Assembly: GCA_017994115.1 (NCBI GenBank)
Contig: JAGOLK010000003.1
Coordinates: forward strand, 1-64,000
Reading direction: 5' to 3'
Source of the DNA: Clostridia bacterium
GTDB lineage: Bacteria > Bacillota > Clostridia > Lutisporales > Lutisporaceae
DNA length: 64,000 nt
Part shown: piece after piece, positions 16,288 through 25,702 of the stretch
Layout of the letters: each line of letters starts with the position of its first letter
Numbering within the stretch: the stretch's first letter is position 1
Notes under the pieces: model-generated
The model's input: only the letters and a program-made list of their open reading frames with translations
Databases searched by the model: none
What the model was told of the DNA's origin: nothing
Translations under genes and position numbers: made by a program

Positions 16288-17607
16288 TCATACCTGATTG
16301 AACAGGTTGTTTGGCAAGGATACCCTTGTATTTGCAAGCTTCTCCATGAATTTGGGCCTTATACCGGTTGCGGTAAAGGTACCCTTTTCATTCAGCACAA
16401 ATATGTCCTGAAGTATTATGGTATCCCCCTCCATTCCTTGAACTTCCGTAATGTGGGTTATCTTCCTGCTTCCATCCTTCAGCCTTGCCTGATGTATTAC
16501 CATATCAATTGCTGAAGCTATTTGTTCCCTTATAGCCCTTACCGGCAAATCCATACCCGCCATCAGCACCATTGTCTCAAGACGTGAAAGCATATCCCTG
16601 GGAGAATTGGAGTGACCTGTGGTAAGTGAACCATCATGGCCTGTATTCATTGCCTGCAGCATATCCAAGGCTTCTCCCCCTCTGACTTCGCCTATTACTA
16701 TCCTGTCAGGCCTCATCCTCAGTGAATTCTTTACCAGATCCCTGATACTGATGGCTCCCTTTCCCTCAATATTTGCAGGCCTGCTCTCAAGCCTGACCAC
16801 ATGTTCCTGCTCCAGCTGCAGCTCTGCTGCATCCTCTATGGTTACTATCCTCTCATCATGAGGTATGAAGGAGGAAAGTACATTCAGGGTTGTAGTTTTT
16901 CCGCTCCCGGTACCCCCTGAAACTATAATATTAAGCCTTGCCTTGATACAAGCTTCAATAAACAGCGCCATATCCGAGGTCATTGTACCGTAGGAAATCA
17001 GATTGCCCACATTTAGAGGATTCTTTGCAAACTTTCTTATGGTTATTGTCGGCCCGTTCAGAGCCAAAGGCGGGATTATGGCATTTACCCTGGAGCCGTC
17101 AGGAAGGCGCGCATCCACCATGGGAGAGCTTTCGTCTATCCTTCTTCCCAAGGGTGACACTATTTTTTCTATTATCCTCATCACGTGCTGATTGTCTTCA
17201 AAGCATGTATCCACCAACTCAAGGCGCCCTTTTTTCTCCACATAGACCTGGTTAGGCCCGTTGACCATTATTTCCGAAACTTCCTCATCCAGAAGATGCC
17301 TGCTGATGGGTCCGAAGCCTATGGACTCGTCAATAATATACCTTATCATTGTCTGGCGCTCGGTACGGGAAAGATGCAGTTCTTTTTCCTTCAGAGTTTC
17401 CTCCACAATATCGGCTATTTCCGCATTGAACCTCTGCTCTTCACCCTCCTGCCCCAGCATGCTTGTGTCAATTCTTTCGATAATCTTTTTATGGATTATC
17501 CCTTTTACATCACTTAAGGGATCCTCTTTTTTTGTTTCCTTGATTGATTGTCTTCCTTCCGACAGTACCTCGGTTTTCTCCTGCTCCATTCTTTTAAGCA
17601 AACCCAT
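16288..17607 (-). CDS. tadA: Pilus assembly ATPase TadA/CpaF
   Basis: The 439-residue hexameric secretion ATPase powers Flp pilus assembly. Landmarks are Walker A GGTGSGKTTTLN, the Asp box after IVTIEDAAEL, Walker B RPDRIVIGEVRGGEAL and the His-box region MNTGHDGSLTTGHSN. The N-terminal 100 residues are the usual CpaF helical region. GAGGTG precedes ATG 17607. The gene lies between tadZ and tadB in the expected order. Confidence 0.95.
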   Translation of the reverse strand: MGLLKRMEQEKTEVLSEGRQSIKETKKEDPLSDVKGIIHKKIIERIDTSMLGQEGEEQRFNAEIADIVEETLKEKELHLSRTERQTMIRYIIDESIGFGPISRHLLDEEVSEIMVNGPNQVYVEKKGRLELVDTCFEDNQHVMRIIEKIVSPLGRRIDESSPMVDARLPDGSRVNAIIPPLALNGPTITIRKFAKNPLNVGNLISYGTMTSDMALFIEACIKARLNIIVSGGTGSGKTTTLNVLSSFIPHDERIVTIEDAAELQLEQEHVVRLESRPANIEGKGAISIRDLVKNSLRMRPDRIVIGEVRGGEALDMLQAMNTGHDGSLTTGHSNSPRDMLSRLETMVLMAGMDLPVRAIREQIASAIDMVIHQARLKDGSRKITHITEVQGMEGDTIILQDIFVLNEKGTFTATGIRPKFMEKLANTRVSLPNNLFNQV

Positions 17608-17667
17608 AAGATCACCTCATTTAAAAGCATTTACGCCCTTCTAACCTCTCGTATCTCATATCTATTC

Positions 17668-18861
17668 CTAAAAAGCCGCTGCAAAAAGCTTCTTTTTAGC
17701 CTTTTCCTCACCGGATGCAATACTTTGAGCAAGCTTGTATATCTTTTTTGACACCGGTGACGACCTTCTGTGAGATATAAGGGGATGGCCCTTGTTGACC
17801 GATATCGTAACAGAGGCCTGATCATCAGGAATCATCGACCATATTTCCACCCCAAGGGCCTCTTCAAAATCATTATGGCTTATGCCGAAGCGTTCATTGG
17901 ATTTGTTAATAACAACCTTTACCTTCTCTTTGGGATAATTCAGGGATTTCATTACCTCCAGGCCATTTTTCGTATTCTTTATCGACGGAAGGTCCAGGGC
18001 TGATAAATAAATTATTGTGTCCGACATGTCCAGGGCGGTTATGACATTATCGCTGAAGCCGTGGGAGGTATCGATTATTATATAATCATACCTTCCCTTA
18101 AGGAATTCGATAATGTTCCTGATATGTTCCGGGGTTACATATTCTGCATTTTCAGGGCGGACAGGAGCTGCCAGAATCTTTATCCCCGAATAATGGGTGA
18201 GAAGATACTCCTCCAGTAAGCCGGGATCCTGCTGGATATTTGAATAATCCTTTATGAGGTCCGTCATGGAGTTCTTGACGTAAAGATTCAGGCATATTGC
18301 CACATCCCCAAACTGCAGGTCAAAATCCAGCAGTGCTATCTTTTTTCCTGTAATAATTGACAGTGCTACCGCCAGATTGGTTGCTACGGTAGTCTTCCCT
18401 ACCCCGCCCTTTGTAGAAAATACGCTCAGTATTCTGGAATCTATCTTGATCGCCGATGTACCTTGGCTTTTCTGCCTCCTGCTCATATCCAGGTTATATA
18501 CATGCCTGATGGCTTTGACCAGTTCGTTCACCCCGAAGGGCTTCACTACATAATCCCTGGCTCCTGCCAGCATCGCCCTTCTCAAATATTCCCCTTCACC
18601 CTGTATGGACATAATTATTATTGATGCTTCCGCACCCTCTTCATTAATTATTTGTGTAGCTTTAATCCCATCCAGCAAAGGCATGTTGATGTCCATCAGC
18701 ACAATATCAGGCTTCTTGCTTCTTACAACCTCTATTGCTTCCTCTCCGTTTTCAGCCTCGCCAACGATTTCAATATCCTTTTCAAAGCTGATAATAGACG
18801 CAATATTGTCCCTGGTCTGTTCGGAATCATCAACAATTACAACTTTTATCCTGTTTGCCAT
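17668..18861 (-). CDS. tadZ: TadZ/CpaE-type receiver plus MinD-like ATPase
   Basis: The 397-residue protein has a complete response-regulator receiver at 1-120 (VDDSE acidic pocket, phosphorylatable aspartate in IVLMDINMP, K in VVKPFG) fused to a MinD/ParA-like ATPase (STKGGVGKTTVATNLA near 150, LLDFDLQFGD). TadZ/CpaE proteins place the pilus machine at a site in the cell; many have a degenerate receiver, whereas this one keeps the aspartate and lysine. Its ATG overlaps the cpaB stop (TAATG). Confidence 0.9.
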   Translation of the reverse strand: MANRIKVVIVDDSEQTRDNIASIISFEKDIEIVGEAENGEEAIEVVRSKKPDIVLMDINMPLLDGIKATQIINEEGAEASIIIMSIQGEGEYLRRAMLAGARDYVVKPFGVNELVKAIRHVYNLDMSRRQKSQGTSAIKIDSRILSVFSTKGGVGKTTVATNLAVALSIITGKKIALLDFDLQFGDVAICLNLYVKNSMTDLIKDYSNIQQDPGLLEEYLLTHYSGIKILAAPVRPENAEYVTPEHIRNIIEFLKGRYDYIIIDTSHGFSDNVITALDMSDTIIYLSALDLPSIKNTKNGLEVMKSLNYPKEKVKVVINKSNERFGISHNDFEEALGVEIWSMIPDDQASVTISVNKGHPLISHRRSSPVSKKIYKLAQSIASGEEKAKKKLFAAAF

Positions 18862-19598
18862 TAATTCACCCTCCCTTTGGGCAATACCATATCATCCTTG
18901 ATAACACCATTGGCCTGAATAGTGCTGTTATCCGCTGCCGGCTTCAAAGCAAGTCTCAAAACACCGCTTTCATCAGCAAGAACAAGCCTCTCTGCCTCAC
19001 CCGGAGTCACAGCCAGAGTCACACTGGCAGGAAGATCCTTGTCTTTTTCCTTAAGGACCTGCATATTCTGTCCTACCCCCAATACCTGAATATTCTGCAG
19101 TATGATCTTTGTATATTTGGGATAATATATCTTGCTTCCGCCTATCTCAACATTTGCTTCATCAAAGGTTGCAATAACATCCACATAATCTCCCGGTATC
19201 AAAAAATCCCCTACCTCGGTAACCTCATTCACTCCTATTGTTACGGCACGTTTTCCGGCAGGTATTATAAAGGCCATATTGGTCTTTTCATCATTATAAA
19301 GCCTGTCCGGAAGTATCAGCTCATCTTTAATAATTCTTTCTTTTGTCAGCCTTCCCACTATCTTGCTCTTGTCGGATATACCCGCTGCAATTTTTGTACC
19401 CTTCGGAACCTGCACCTTCACAATCATTTTATCTTCGACTACCGTCCTGGCAGGAATTTCAACGCTTGCCGCATATATTTCAGTATATTCGATTTCTGAA
19501 TCGCTGCTCAGCCCTGAAATATAGAAATACAGCAGCAGGCATGTAACAAAGGCCATTATAATTGCCAATGCAAGTATTTTTTTATTCAAACCTTCCAT
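18861..19598 (-). CDS. cpaB: Flp pilus assembly protein CpaB/RcpC
   Basis: The 245-residue protein has one N-terminal membrane helix (about 8-28) and a periplasm-type SAF/RcpC region: AASVEIPARTVVEDKMIVKV, AGKRAVTIGVNEVTEVGDFLIPGDYVDVI and SVTLAVTPGEAERLVLA. In diderms CpaB works with the secretin; here no secretin gene is present, as expected for a monoderm, so it probably spans the wall. It is translationally coupled to tadZ. Confidence 0.88.
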   Translation of the reverse strand: MEGLNKKILALAIIMAFVTCLLLYFYISGLSSDSEIEYTEIYAASVEIPARTVVEDKMIVKVQVPKGTKIAAGISDKSKIVGRLTKERIIKDELILPDRLYNDEKTNMAFIIPAGKRAVTIGVNEVTEVGDFLIPGDYVDVIATFDEANVEIGGSKIYYPKYTKIILQNIQVLGVGQNMQVLKEKDKDLPASVTLAVTPGEAERLVLADESGVLRLALKPAADNSTIQANGVIKDDMVLPKGRVN

Positions 19599-19622
19599 TA
19601 TATAATCCCCCTCTGTCAGGCA

Positions 19623-20546
19623 CTACTCCACCAGCTTTGTGCCGAATAACCCGTATCCTTCGCCGTTCTCGTCAACCTCTCCCTCACCGACTCGTTTTAT
19701 GAACCTTCCTGTTATCTCGGTGTGCCCCCCTCTTATCACCACATCATCCAAAAAGAATGCTGCAAAGCCTACAATAGTAACCGTACTCCTTCCATGTACA
19801 TCCAGGGAATCAACGACAGGAACCACTAAAAGCCTGGGACAGTTTGCCTCAAGCTGTGAAAGGTCCTCACCATGCTCATTGGGGTCGGAATCAAGTATTG
19901 CCTGTATGCCATCCTGGGTAGGCCCCGCCATATTTCCCGGTTCAGTCTCAACTTCATCACCTATTCTGAGCGGCGGATTGGCGTTATATCCATTAATAAG
20001 ATTATTTCTATATCTGCATGCTCCGTTTCCCCCGAGGGCCAAAGCTCCATAGTTACCGCTGTGCCCTCCCCCGGCTCCTTCCTTCAGGGTGTAAGTCTCT
20101 CCATATTCAAACTCCTGCTGCTCTACGGCAAAAGGGTGAATACCTTTAGTTGACACTATAGAACCCGCCGCTGCCGCGGCTCTAACCCCAACATCCGCAG
20201 TATACCTGTTAAAGATCCTTGCAAAGTAAAGAGGAACAGTCTTATCGGTTGTCACAGTCACCCTTTTTCTGTCTTCGGATATATCAATATTCAATTCCTC
20301 AGGAGGGACACCGTTCAGGCTGGAATACCTATGTGCCTCCTCCAGCATTTTCTCTTCTCCCTCTTCATAGACCGAAACAGCGGCTAAAGCCACAGAATCA
20401 ACAACATTCTGCAGCCTGCCCTTTTCAAAATAAAGCAGCCCGGCATCTGCGGTCAGGGTCATCAGGCCTATGACAACAATGACCATAAACAGGAGAATTA
20501 TTGAACTGTTTCCTCTTTTATTACTGAGATAATATCTTAAATTCAT
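19623..20546 (-). CDS. tadG: TadG-like pilus assembly protein
   Basis: The 307-residue protein starts with a short basic stretch and a prepilin-like membrane helix (GNSSIILLFMVIVVIGLMTLTADAG split over residues 11-36), then LQNVVDSVALAAV, the usual TadG/pseudopilin start. The external part (about 60-307) is rich in glycine and acidic residues and has no recognised domain. Its place between tadE and cpaB supports the call. AGAGGTGAG precedes the ATG. Confidence 0.75.
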   Translation of the reverse strand: MNLRYYLSNKRGNSSIILLFMVIVVIGLMTLTADAGLLYFEKGRLQNVVDSVALAAVSVYEEGEEKMLEEAHRYSSLNGVPPEELNIDISEDRKRVTVTTDKTVPLYFARIFNRYTADVGVRAAAAAGSIVSTKGIHPFAVEQQEFEYGETYTLKEGAGGGHSGNYGALALGGNGACRYRNNLINGYNANPPLRIGDEVETEPGNMAGPTQDGIQAILDSDPNEHGEDLSQLEANCPRLLVVPVVDSLDVHGRSTVTIVGFAAFFLDDVVIRGGHTEITGRFIKRVGEGEVDENGEGYGLFGTKLVE

Positions 20547-20562
20547 ATTGATCTCACCTCTT

Positions 20563-20946
20563 TTACTCTACCCTCATGTAAGTAACAGCTTCCATTTCAA
20601 AAGGATTTGAGACAATACTGCTGATAACGGGAGCATAAATTTGCAGCCTGTACTTTACACATACCCTTACATCCTCTCCCGTTATACGGTCATCCTCCTC
20701 GGGGTCCAAGATAATTTGCAGCTCGCTTTCATTCAATATACTGACCTTGTCTTCTATATTTGCCTGTATCTCAGCGTCTGTCCTTCCTATGGCCGCCAGC
20801 CTTGCCCCCTCCCTTGACGCATGGGTTATAAGAAGGTAGGAGCCAAATATCCTGGAAAACTCAAACATACCCAGAAAAAGCAGTATGATAATAGGCAATA
20901 TCAGAGCCATCTCCACCATTGATTGGCCTTTTTTATCAAGCTTCAT
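20563..20946 (-). CDS. tadE: TadE-like pseudopilin
   Basis: The 127-residue protein opens with KKGQSMVEMALILPIIILLFLG, a basic/glycine cleavage context, a glutamate at +5 and a hydrophobic helix typical of TadE pseudopilins processed by a TadV/CpaA prepilin peptidase. FEFSRIF and THASREGARLAA are TadE family features. No prepilin peptidase gene lies in this window. Confidence 0.88.
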   Translation of the reverse strand: MKLDKKGQSMVEMALILPIIILLFLGMFEFSRIFGSYLLITHASREGARLAAIGRTDAEIQANIEDKVSILNESELQIILDPEEDDRITGEDVRVCVKYRLQIYAPVISSIVSNPFEMEAVTYMRVE

Positions 20947-21057
20947 GACCTGCCTCCTTTCATAAATCGCAAATTATAGAAAGATTGACCCCGCCCGGTA
21001 AAAGGCAGGGTCTGTGATCTCTGCTGTCATTTCTTGCTAAAATACTTTATTTAGAGT

Positions 21058-21246
21058 CTATGGAGTAAGTGCTTCTGTTATTTGATCGAATTGAAGTCCT
21101 ATTTCGTCACCCATTAACCCCAGGGCACCCATGACTACTATTGCAACCAGGCCGATAATTAATGCATACTCCACCATACCCTGTCCTTTTTTGTCCTTAA
21201 GTGTTTCTTTTATGTCATACCAGAAATTGTAAAGCCTCATCAACAT
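21058..21246 (-). CDS. flp: Flp-type (type IVb) major pilin
   Basis: The 62-residue prepilin has a short leader with KDKKGQGMVEYALIIGLV: G/x cleavage, glutamate at +5 followed by tyrosine, and a helix of about 22 hydrophobic residues, the defining Flp signature. It is first in the pilus operon with a strong AAGGAGG site, suited to a major subunit. A TATAAT lies at 21297-21302 on the minus strand without a clear -35. Confidence 0.93.
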   Translation of the reverse strand: MLMRLYNFWYDIKETLKDKKGQGMVEYALIIGLVAIVVMGALGLMGDEIGLQFDQITEALTP

Positions 21247-21361
21247 TTGAACGACCTCCTTTACATGAATTTTTCTGTGTCTTTATTCTACTCATAATTA
21301 TAACCTGACGCCATCCGACATATTATTCATTTTTCACTGCGGCACAATTGCCCACGGTATG

Positions 21362-21435
21362 AGTACTATTGCTTATGCTGAATATTTATACAAGTACTAT
21401 TAATAAATAAAAGTACTATGAGATTTCATAGTACT
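21362..21435. repeat. Three AGTACTAT direct repeats plus one inverted copy upstream of flp
   Basis: AGTACTAT occurs at 21362-21369, 21393-21400 and 21412-21419, and inverted as ATAGTACT at 21428-21435; the last pair forms the terminator stem. The copies lie 120-190 bases upstream of the pilin start and beyond its likely -10. They may be regulator sites or decayed copies of the terminator. Nothing else was recognised in 21247-21525. Confidence 0.5.
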
Positions 21436-21439
21436 TTTT
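21410..21439 (-). terminator. Terminator downstream of the DUF2935 gene
   Basis: Arms AAAGTACTATGA (21410-21421) and TCATAGTACTTT (21426-21437) form a 12-pair stem with a four-base loop, flanked by T on both strands. It lies about 90 bases past the DUF2935 stop and separates that gene from the pilus promoter. Confidence 0.75.
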
Positions 21440-21525
21440 GACGATATCATTATAGGCAATATGTCCATTGAATAGGCTATCAGTCTTAGATAGTCCCATT
21501 TCGCACAAGGCACGCAGAAATGATT

Positions 21526-22452
21526 CTAAAGCTTCTCCTTAAAGGCTTTCAGCAGCCTAAGGTAATGATTTGCTTCTCTCAGAACATGATCTGCCAGCAA
21601 CGGGGGTATCACCGACTTGATTCTGCACTTCAATATCCCCTCGGTGCCCTGTTCCTTGAAGTTCCTAAGTCCTATAACATCCTTAATGCTCTCCCCCGTA
21701 ACCTCCAGAAGAAGCTCCGGATTATCGGCGGCTTTTTCAGTCTTTTCCAGCAGACGGTCAAATTCCTTGGCAAAAGTATCGGCAGCATCGAACAGCTTCT
21801 CCTCTTCAGGATCCAGGTATCCCCTGATGAACTTGCTGTGCTCTCCCATGATATGATTCCAGTTGATCTCCTGTTGAATTATTTCCTTTACGCTGTCGAT
21901 ACCATCTCTCTTCTCCAGCTTTTCAAGCAGCATTATATAATACTCCGCCTCTTCTATTACATGCTCCAGCATTGTAGGATAGGTGTAGCTGAATGCCCTG
22001 CACTCCGATACATTCTTCAGGAGCTTTTTCTTAAAGGCAACGGCAGCTTTGGTCATTGCCATTGCTTTTCTGTTAAGTACCGATATCTCTTTTTGAAGCC
22101 CTTCAATGCTTCTGCCCTTACTTGAACCTCTCAGTTCAAGCTCTCTTCTTGTAAGATCAGTATTTATCGGAATGCCTGTCAAGAACTGAGTTGCCCTTTC
22201 CGCATCCAGAGTATAGTCAGTAACCAGCTCATCCGAGGCAAGCACTTCATGGCTTACAGCCCTGTCCGCCAAGTCAATGGCCTCAGACAGCAGCTGCTCG
22301 GTACTGTTCTTCATAAACACCAATTGGCTCGCAACCCCCCGGTCCCTTGGAGGCAGTGAAGCCGCTGCAAAAATCTCATGTTCCTTTACTATTCTTAAAA
22401 AAAACAGATTCGTTTCCAGTGAATGTCTGATATATTCCTTGTCTGATAACAC
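21526..22452 (-). CDS. DUF2935 domain protein
   Basis: The 308-residue, all-helical protein belongs to the DUF2935 family of Firmicutes. It has two similar four-helix segments, each starting with a HSLETNLFFLRIVKEHEIFA / INWNHIMGEHSKFIRGYLD-type helix with E-x2-H motifs that could bind metal. I chose the GTG at 22452 (product begins MLSDKEYIRHSL) because AGAGGGG is five bases before it and family members start this way; an upstream ATG at 22503 lacks a ribosome site. Function unknown. It sits after the sensor-kinase gene on the same strand. Confidence 0.8.
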   Translation of the reverse strand: MLSDKEYIRHSLETNLFFLRIVKEHEIFAAASLPPRDRGVASQLVFMKNSTEQLLSEAIDLADRAVSHEVLASDELVTDYTLDAERATQFLTGIPINTDLTRRELELRGSSKGRSIEGLQKEISVLNRKAMAMTKAAVAFKKKLLKNVSECRAFSYTYPTMLEHVIEEAEYYIMLLEKLEKRDGIDSVKEIIQQEINWNHIMGEHSKFIRGYLDPEEEKLFDAADTFAKEFDRLLEKTEKAADNPELLLEVTGESIKDVIGLRNFKEQGTEGILKCRIKSVIPPLLADHVLREANHYLRLLKAFKEKL

Positions 22453-22527
22453 AATATCCCCTCTTTTCATTGCTATGGCCCTGCATTGCAGTATCATTAC
22501 CATAGTATTCCGGAGAGGATATATGTG

Positions 22528-24621
22528 TTACTTGTGTATAGGCAGCTTGATTGTAAAAACGCTTCCGACTCCCTTGGTGCTTCTTACCAGAAGCTCCCCG
22601 CCGTGTTTGTTCGTAATAATATCATAAGAAATACTTAAACCTAATCCGACACCTTGCCCTACCGACTTGGTTGTATAAAACGGATCAAAGATTTTATGCA
22701 TGTTCTCTTCAGCAATTCCTTCTCCATTATCTTCAATACAGCAGTAAACGAATTTATCATCATAGCCGGTGGATATCTTAATCTTTCCCATTTCCCCTGA
22801 ATCTTTGGATTTTATTGCATGAACTGCATTAACAATAAGATTCAAGAGTACTTGATTAATCTGACCTCCGTTTGCGTGAATCATAGGAATATCTCCCAGG
22901 TCCTTTTCCACAACCGCATAGTACCTGATTTCATTCTGAGCCACAGTCAAAGTATTGTTTATCCCTTCGTTCAAATCACATTCATCAAATTCGTTCTGCT
23001 GATCGACCCGTGAAAATAATCTTAAACCCATTATGATTTTGGCTATTCTCTCTAGCCCTTCGCTGGTATCCCTAAACAAATCTTCCATATCTTCCGTAAT
23101 GAAATGTATCTTTTCCGCCTTCTCAACTTCAATAATATTCATTAACTTGGATTCAACATTCTGATTACCTGAATTCAGCTCTTCGTTCCTTAATTCCTTA
23201 TATGCATCCAAGATTCTTTTGTATTTCCTTACATAATTCTTCAGTGTATCAAAATTACTCATTACAAAACCCAAAGGATTGTTTATTTCATGAGCCACCC
23301 CAGCCGCCAATTGGCCTATTCCTGCCATCTTCTCCTGCTGTATCAGCTGGTTTTGAGTCATTGTAAGCTCTTCAAGTATTTCCTGAAGCTCCTGATTGCT
23401 GTTTCTTAATTCCTCCTGCAGCTGCTTAAGCTCTGTAATATCATCAATGATTACTAATGTATGGGGTTCACCTTCTATTATTACAGGCACAGAATTAAAC
23501 CTCAGCCATGAAGAACCCATATATTGAATCTCCGTATTAATTATTGCCTTCTTTAAACTGCATGCTTTTTTTATTATTGCATTAAGCCCGCATTTTTGGC
23601 ATTCCTCTTTATCACTGCAGTTATTGCTGCAGTCGCATCCATAAGGGCAGCTAAAAATTTCTCCGATCTTTTTATAAGTAATTTGTGTAAAGGGATCCTT
23701 TCCTGCAATATCATAAATTGCATCATTCACTTTTTTCACTGCTGCATTCTGATCCAAGAGCATCATACCGACAGGTGCGGCATTAAACATGGCGGCAAGA
23801 TTCTCCTGCTCGCGAATAATTTCATCCTCCGCCCGTTTTATCAATGTGATGTCTCTAAATACCAAAATAGCTCCGGTAAATCCTTTATTCCCCATCAATA
23901 TCGGAGCACAGTTTGCAGATACATATCTTTCGGTACAATCCCTTGAAACCAATATTGCATTGCTTTTGAGCCCGGTGGGTGTGCCCTCCCTTATTACTTT
24001 GTCAAAAATATTCTCCATCGGTATTCTGCTTGTTTTGTCTATTATATGAAAAACCTTATTAATGGAATTCCCCAAAGCCTCATGCTGGCTCCAGCCCGTA
24101 TATGACTGGGCTACTTTATTGAGCATGATTATTATGCCTTCCTTATCGGTAATAATTACACCGTCACCAATACTGTCAAGGGTTAAATTGAGACGTTTAT
24201 TTTCTGCATAGTATTTCTCCATCATTTTCTTACGGCTATTGCATACTGCTGCTTCTTTAAGTACGCGGCATACCGACAAATGCAAACGGGCAAAATCGTT
24301 TTTAATGATATAATCGCTGCATCCTTTCTCTATTGCTTCCAGCATATCTTTTTCTTCCCTGCAGTCTGATAATATTATAATCGGAAGTTCATATCCAATC
24401 TCTGAAAGCAATGGCATAACATCCAAAAAACTCAATTGGCCAACAGCATAATCACTGATAATCAAATGCCATTTCCGCATTCCCATTTCATTGCACAATT
24501 CCGCATAATCGGCAACTCTCACTGAAAATATGTAAAAGCCCCATCTCTTTATTTCTTCTTTGATTTCTCTCGTATATTCCTCAGAGTCTGAAATAAACAA
24601 GACATTGATTGGTTGATCCAC
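22528..24621 (-). CDS. PAS-domain sensor histidine kinase with receiver-like N-terminus
   Basis: This cytoplasmic kinase of about 697 residues has no membrane segment. Its order is a receiver-like domain (1-125, ISDYAV in place of the usual aspartate segment), two PAS domains (about 150-280 and 285-410), HisKA with the phosphorylated histidine near 444 (GVAHEINNPLGF) and a HATPase domain (540-690: NLIVNAVHA, DNGEG, GVGLGLSIS). The second PAS contains a cysteine cluster (CPYGCDCSNNC...C..C), possibly a redox or metal site. GTG 24621 is preferred, with GAAGGA six bases upstream; an in-frame ATG at 24708 would overlap the previous gene by 44 bases. It is paralogous to the kinase at 27366-29780. 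Confidence 0.85.
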   Translation of the reverse strand: MDQPINVLFISDSEEYTREIKEEIKRWGFYIFSVRVADYAELCNEMGMRKWHLIISDYAVGQLSFLDVMPLLSEIGYELPIIILSDCREEKDMLEAIEKGCSDYIIKNDFARLHLSVCRVLKEAAVCNSRKKMMEKYYAENKRLNLTLDSIGDGVIITDKEGIIIMLNKVAQSYTGWSQHEALGNSINKVFHIIDKTSRIPMENIFDKVIREGTPTGLKSNAILVSRDCTERYVSANCAPILMGNKGFTGAILVFRDITLIKRAEDEIIREQENLAAMFNAAPVGMMLLDQNAAVKKVNDAIYDIAGKDPFTQITYKKIGEIFSCPYGCDCSNNCSDKEECQKCGLNAIIKKACSLKKAIINTEIQYMGSSWLRFNSVPVIIEGEPHTLVIIDDITELKQLQEELRNSNQELQEILEELTMTQNQLIQQEKMAGIGQLAAGVAHEINNPLGFVMSNFDTLKNYVRKYKRILDAYKELRNEELNSGNQNVESKLMNIIEVEKAEKIHFITEDMEDLFRDTSEGLERIAKIIMGLRLFSRVDQQNEFDECDLNEGINNTLTVAQNEIRYYAVVEKDLGDIPMIHANGGQINQVLLNLIVNAVHAIKSKDSGEMGKIKISTGYDDKFVYCCIEDNGEGIAEENMHKIFDPFYTTKSVGQGVGLGLSISYDIITNKHGGELLVRSTKGVGSVFTIKLPIHK

Positions 24622-24664
24622 TGTATATCCTTCTTCCTCAACGGTTTTCCGTTCAAAATATTTA

Positions 24665-25702
24665 TTAAGCCTTAGCCGGTATTCTAAACTCGAAATCCAT
24701 ACCTTCATTTTGCTTCCGGGTAACCATATTGCAGCCTATGCTCCTGCTGACCATATCTATAAATGATATCAATAATTTAATTGTAATGCTGTTCATAAAA
24801 TCGGATTGAAGGCACTTGTCAATTTTGAGAGTAGTCACAAATATAATCAAAGTATCATCTTTAACGTCTATAGATAAATCCAATCCTTTTTCCTCAACAT
24901 ATGGGTGCAGTTTTTCAAGCAGGGTCGATATAATATAATATATCAGAGTGTAATTCCCTCTTAGTCTGGCGGAAACATCAAGCTTATTATTAATATTCAC
25001 CCAGCTCTGCAGTTCCTTCTCAGTCAGCCACTTATTCAAATCAGATTCCAGCTTGTCCGTTTGAAAGTCTGTGGTACTGGTCGGAAACACCTTCAAATAC
25101 TCATGATACAGATTCTCAATAAACCGGATTGAATCTGATTTCTCCGAAATGTCACTGCTGCCAGCCTGCTCTTTGACTGTACCGATTACATACTTGCTGA
25201 TTTCTTTTAGATTTTCCAAATCATTTTTATTCTGTAAAAATTTTTCATCTGTTGATTTCAAAATATTCGCATACATGACATTTCTTTTTTCCAAGGCTTC
25301 TTTCTGCTTTTTATTCTCCTGCAAAAAATTATAGTATTCTACGGCCTGCCTTATAATAATTTTGAATTCTTCTTCCATATCCCAGGGTTTTGTTATGAAC
25401 TTGAATATATCTACCTGGTTTATTGTGGCCAAAACCTGCTGCAGCTGAGTGTATCCTGTTAATACTATCTTTACAGTATCAGGGTACTTCTCTTTTATTG
25501 TTTTTAATAATTTTAAGCCATCCATTTCGGGCATTCTCATATCTGATACAATAACGCTTATTTCGTTCTCTTCCATAATTGCCAATGCCTTCTGTCCGCC
25601 AGTGGCAAAAAAGGATTTGTATTCTTCGTCTATCAGACCTCTTCTAAGGGAACTGAGCACATTAATATCATCATCAACAAATAATACTGAATTCTTTTTC
25701 AT
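24665..25702 (-). CDS. Response regulator with coiled coil and unassigned C-terminal domain
   Basis: The 345-residue protein has a receiver at 1-120 (LFVDDD, aspartate in VIVSDMRMPEMDG, T in LTGYT, K in TKPWD). A helical coiled-coil linker (about 125-170, rich in N, K, Q, E) follows. The C-terminal domain (about 215-345) is not recognised, with weak resemblance to a GHKL-type fold but no nucleotide motifs. The receiver subtype (SDMRMPEMDGLxLL, KPWD) matches RpfG/HD-GYP partners. It lies directly upstream of the first kinase in an apparent operon. Confidence 0.8.
   Translation of the reverse strand: MKKNSVLFVDDDINVLSSLRRGLIDEEYKSFFATGGQKALAIMEENEISVIVSDMRMPEMDGLKLLKTIKEKYPDTVKIVLTGYTQLQQVLATINQVDIFKFITKPWDMEEEFKIIIRQAVEYYNFLQENKKQKEALEKRNVMYANILKSTDEKFLQNKNDLENLKEISKYVIGTVKEQAGSSDISEKSDSIRFIENLYHEYLKVFPTSTTDFQTDKLESDLNKWLTEKELQSWVNINNKLDVSARLRGNYTLIYYIISTLLEKLHPYVEEKGLDLSIDVKDDTLIIFVTTLKIDKCLQSDFMNSITIKLLISFIDMVSRSIGCNMVTRKQNEGMDFEFRIPAKA

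Noticed and set aside
21297-21350. Sigma-54 promoter for the pilin gene
   Set aside because: The TGGGCAATTGTGCC stretch only loosely resembles TGGCAC-N5-TTGC and is better read as a small palindrome.
22453-22503. Longer N-terminus for the DUF2935 protein starting at 22503
   Set aside because: The extra 17 residues have no ribosome site and are not part of the family; GTG 22452 has a good one.
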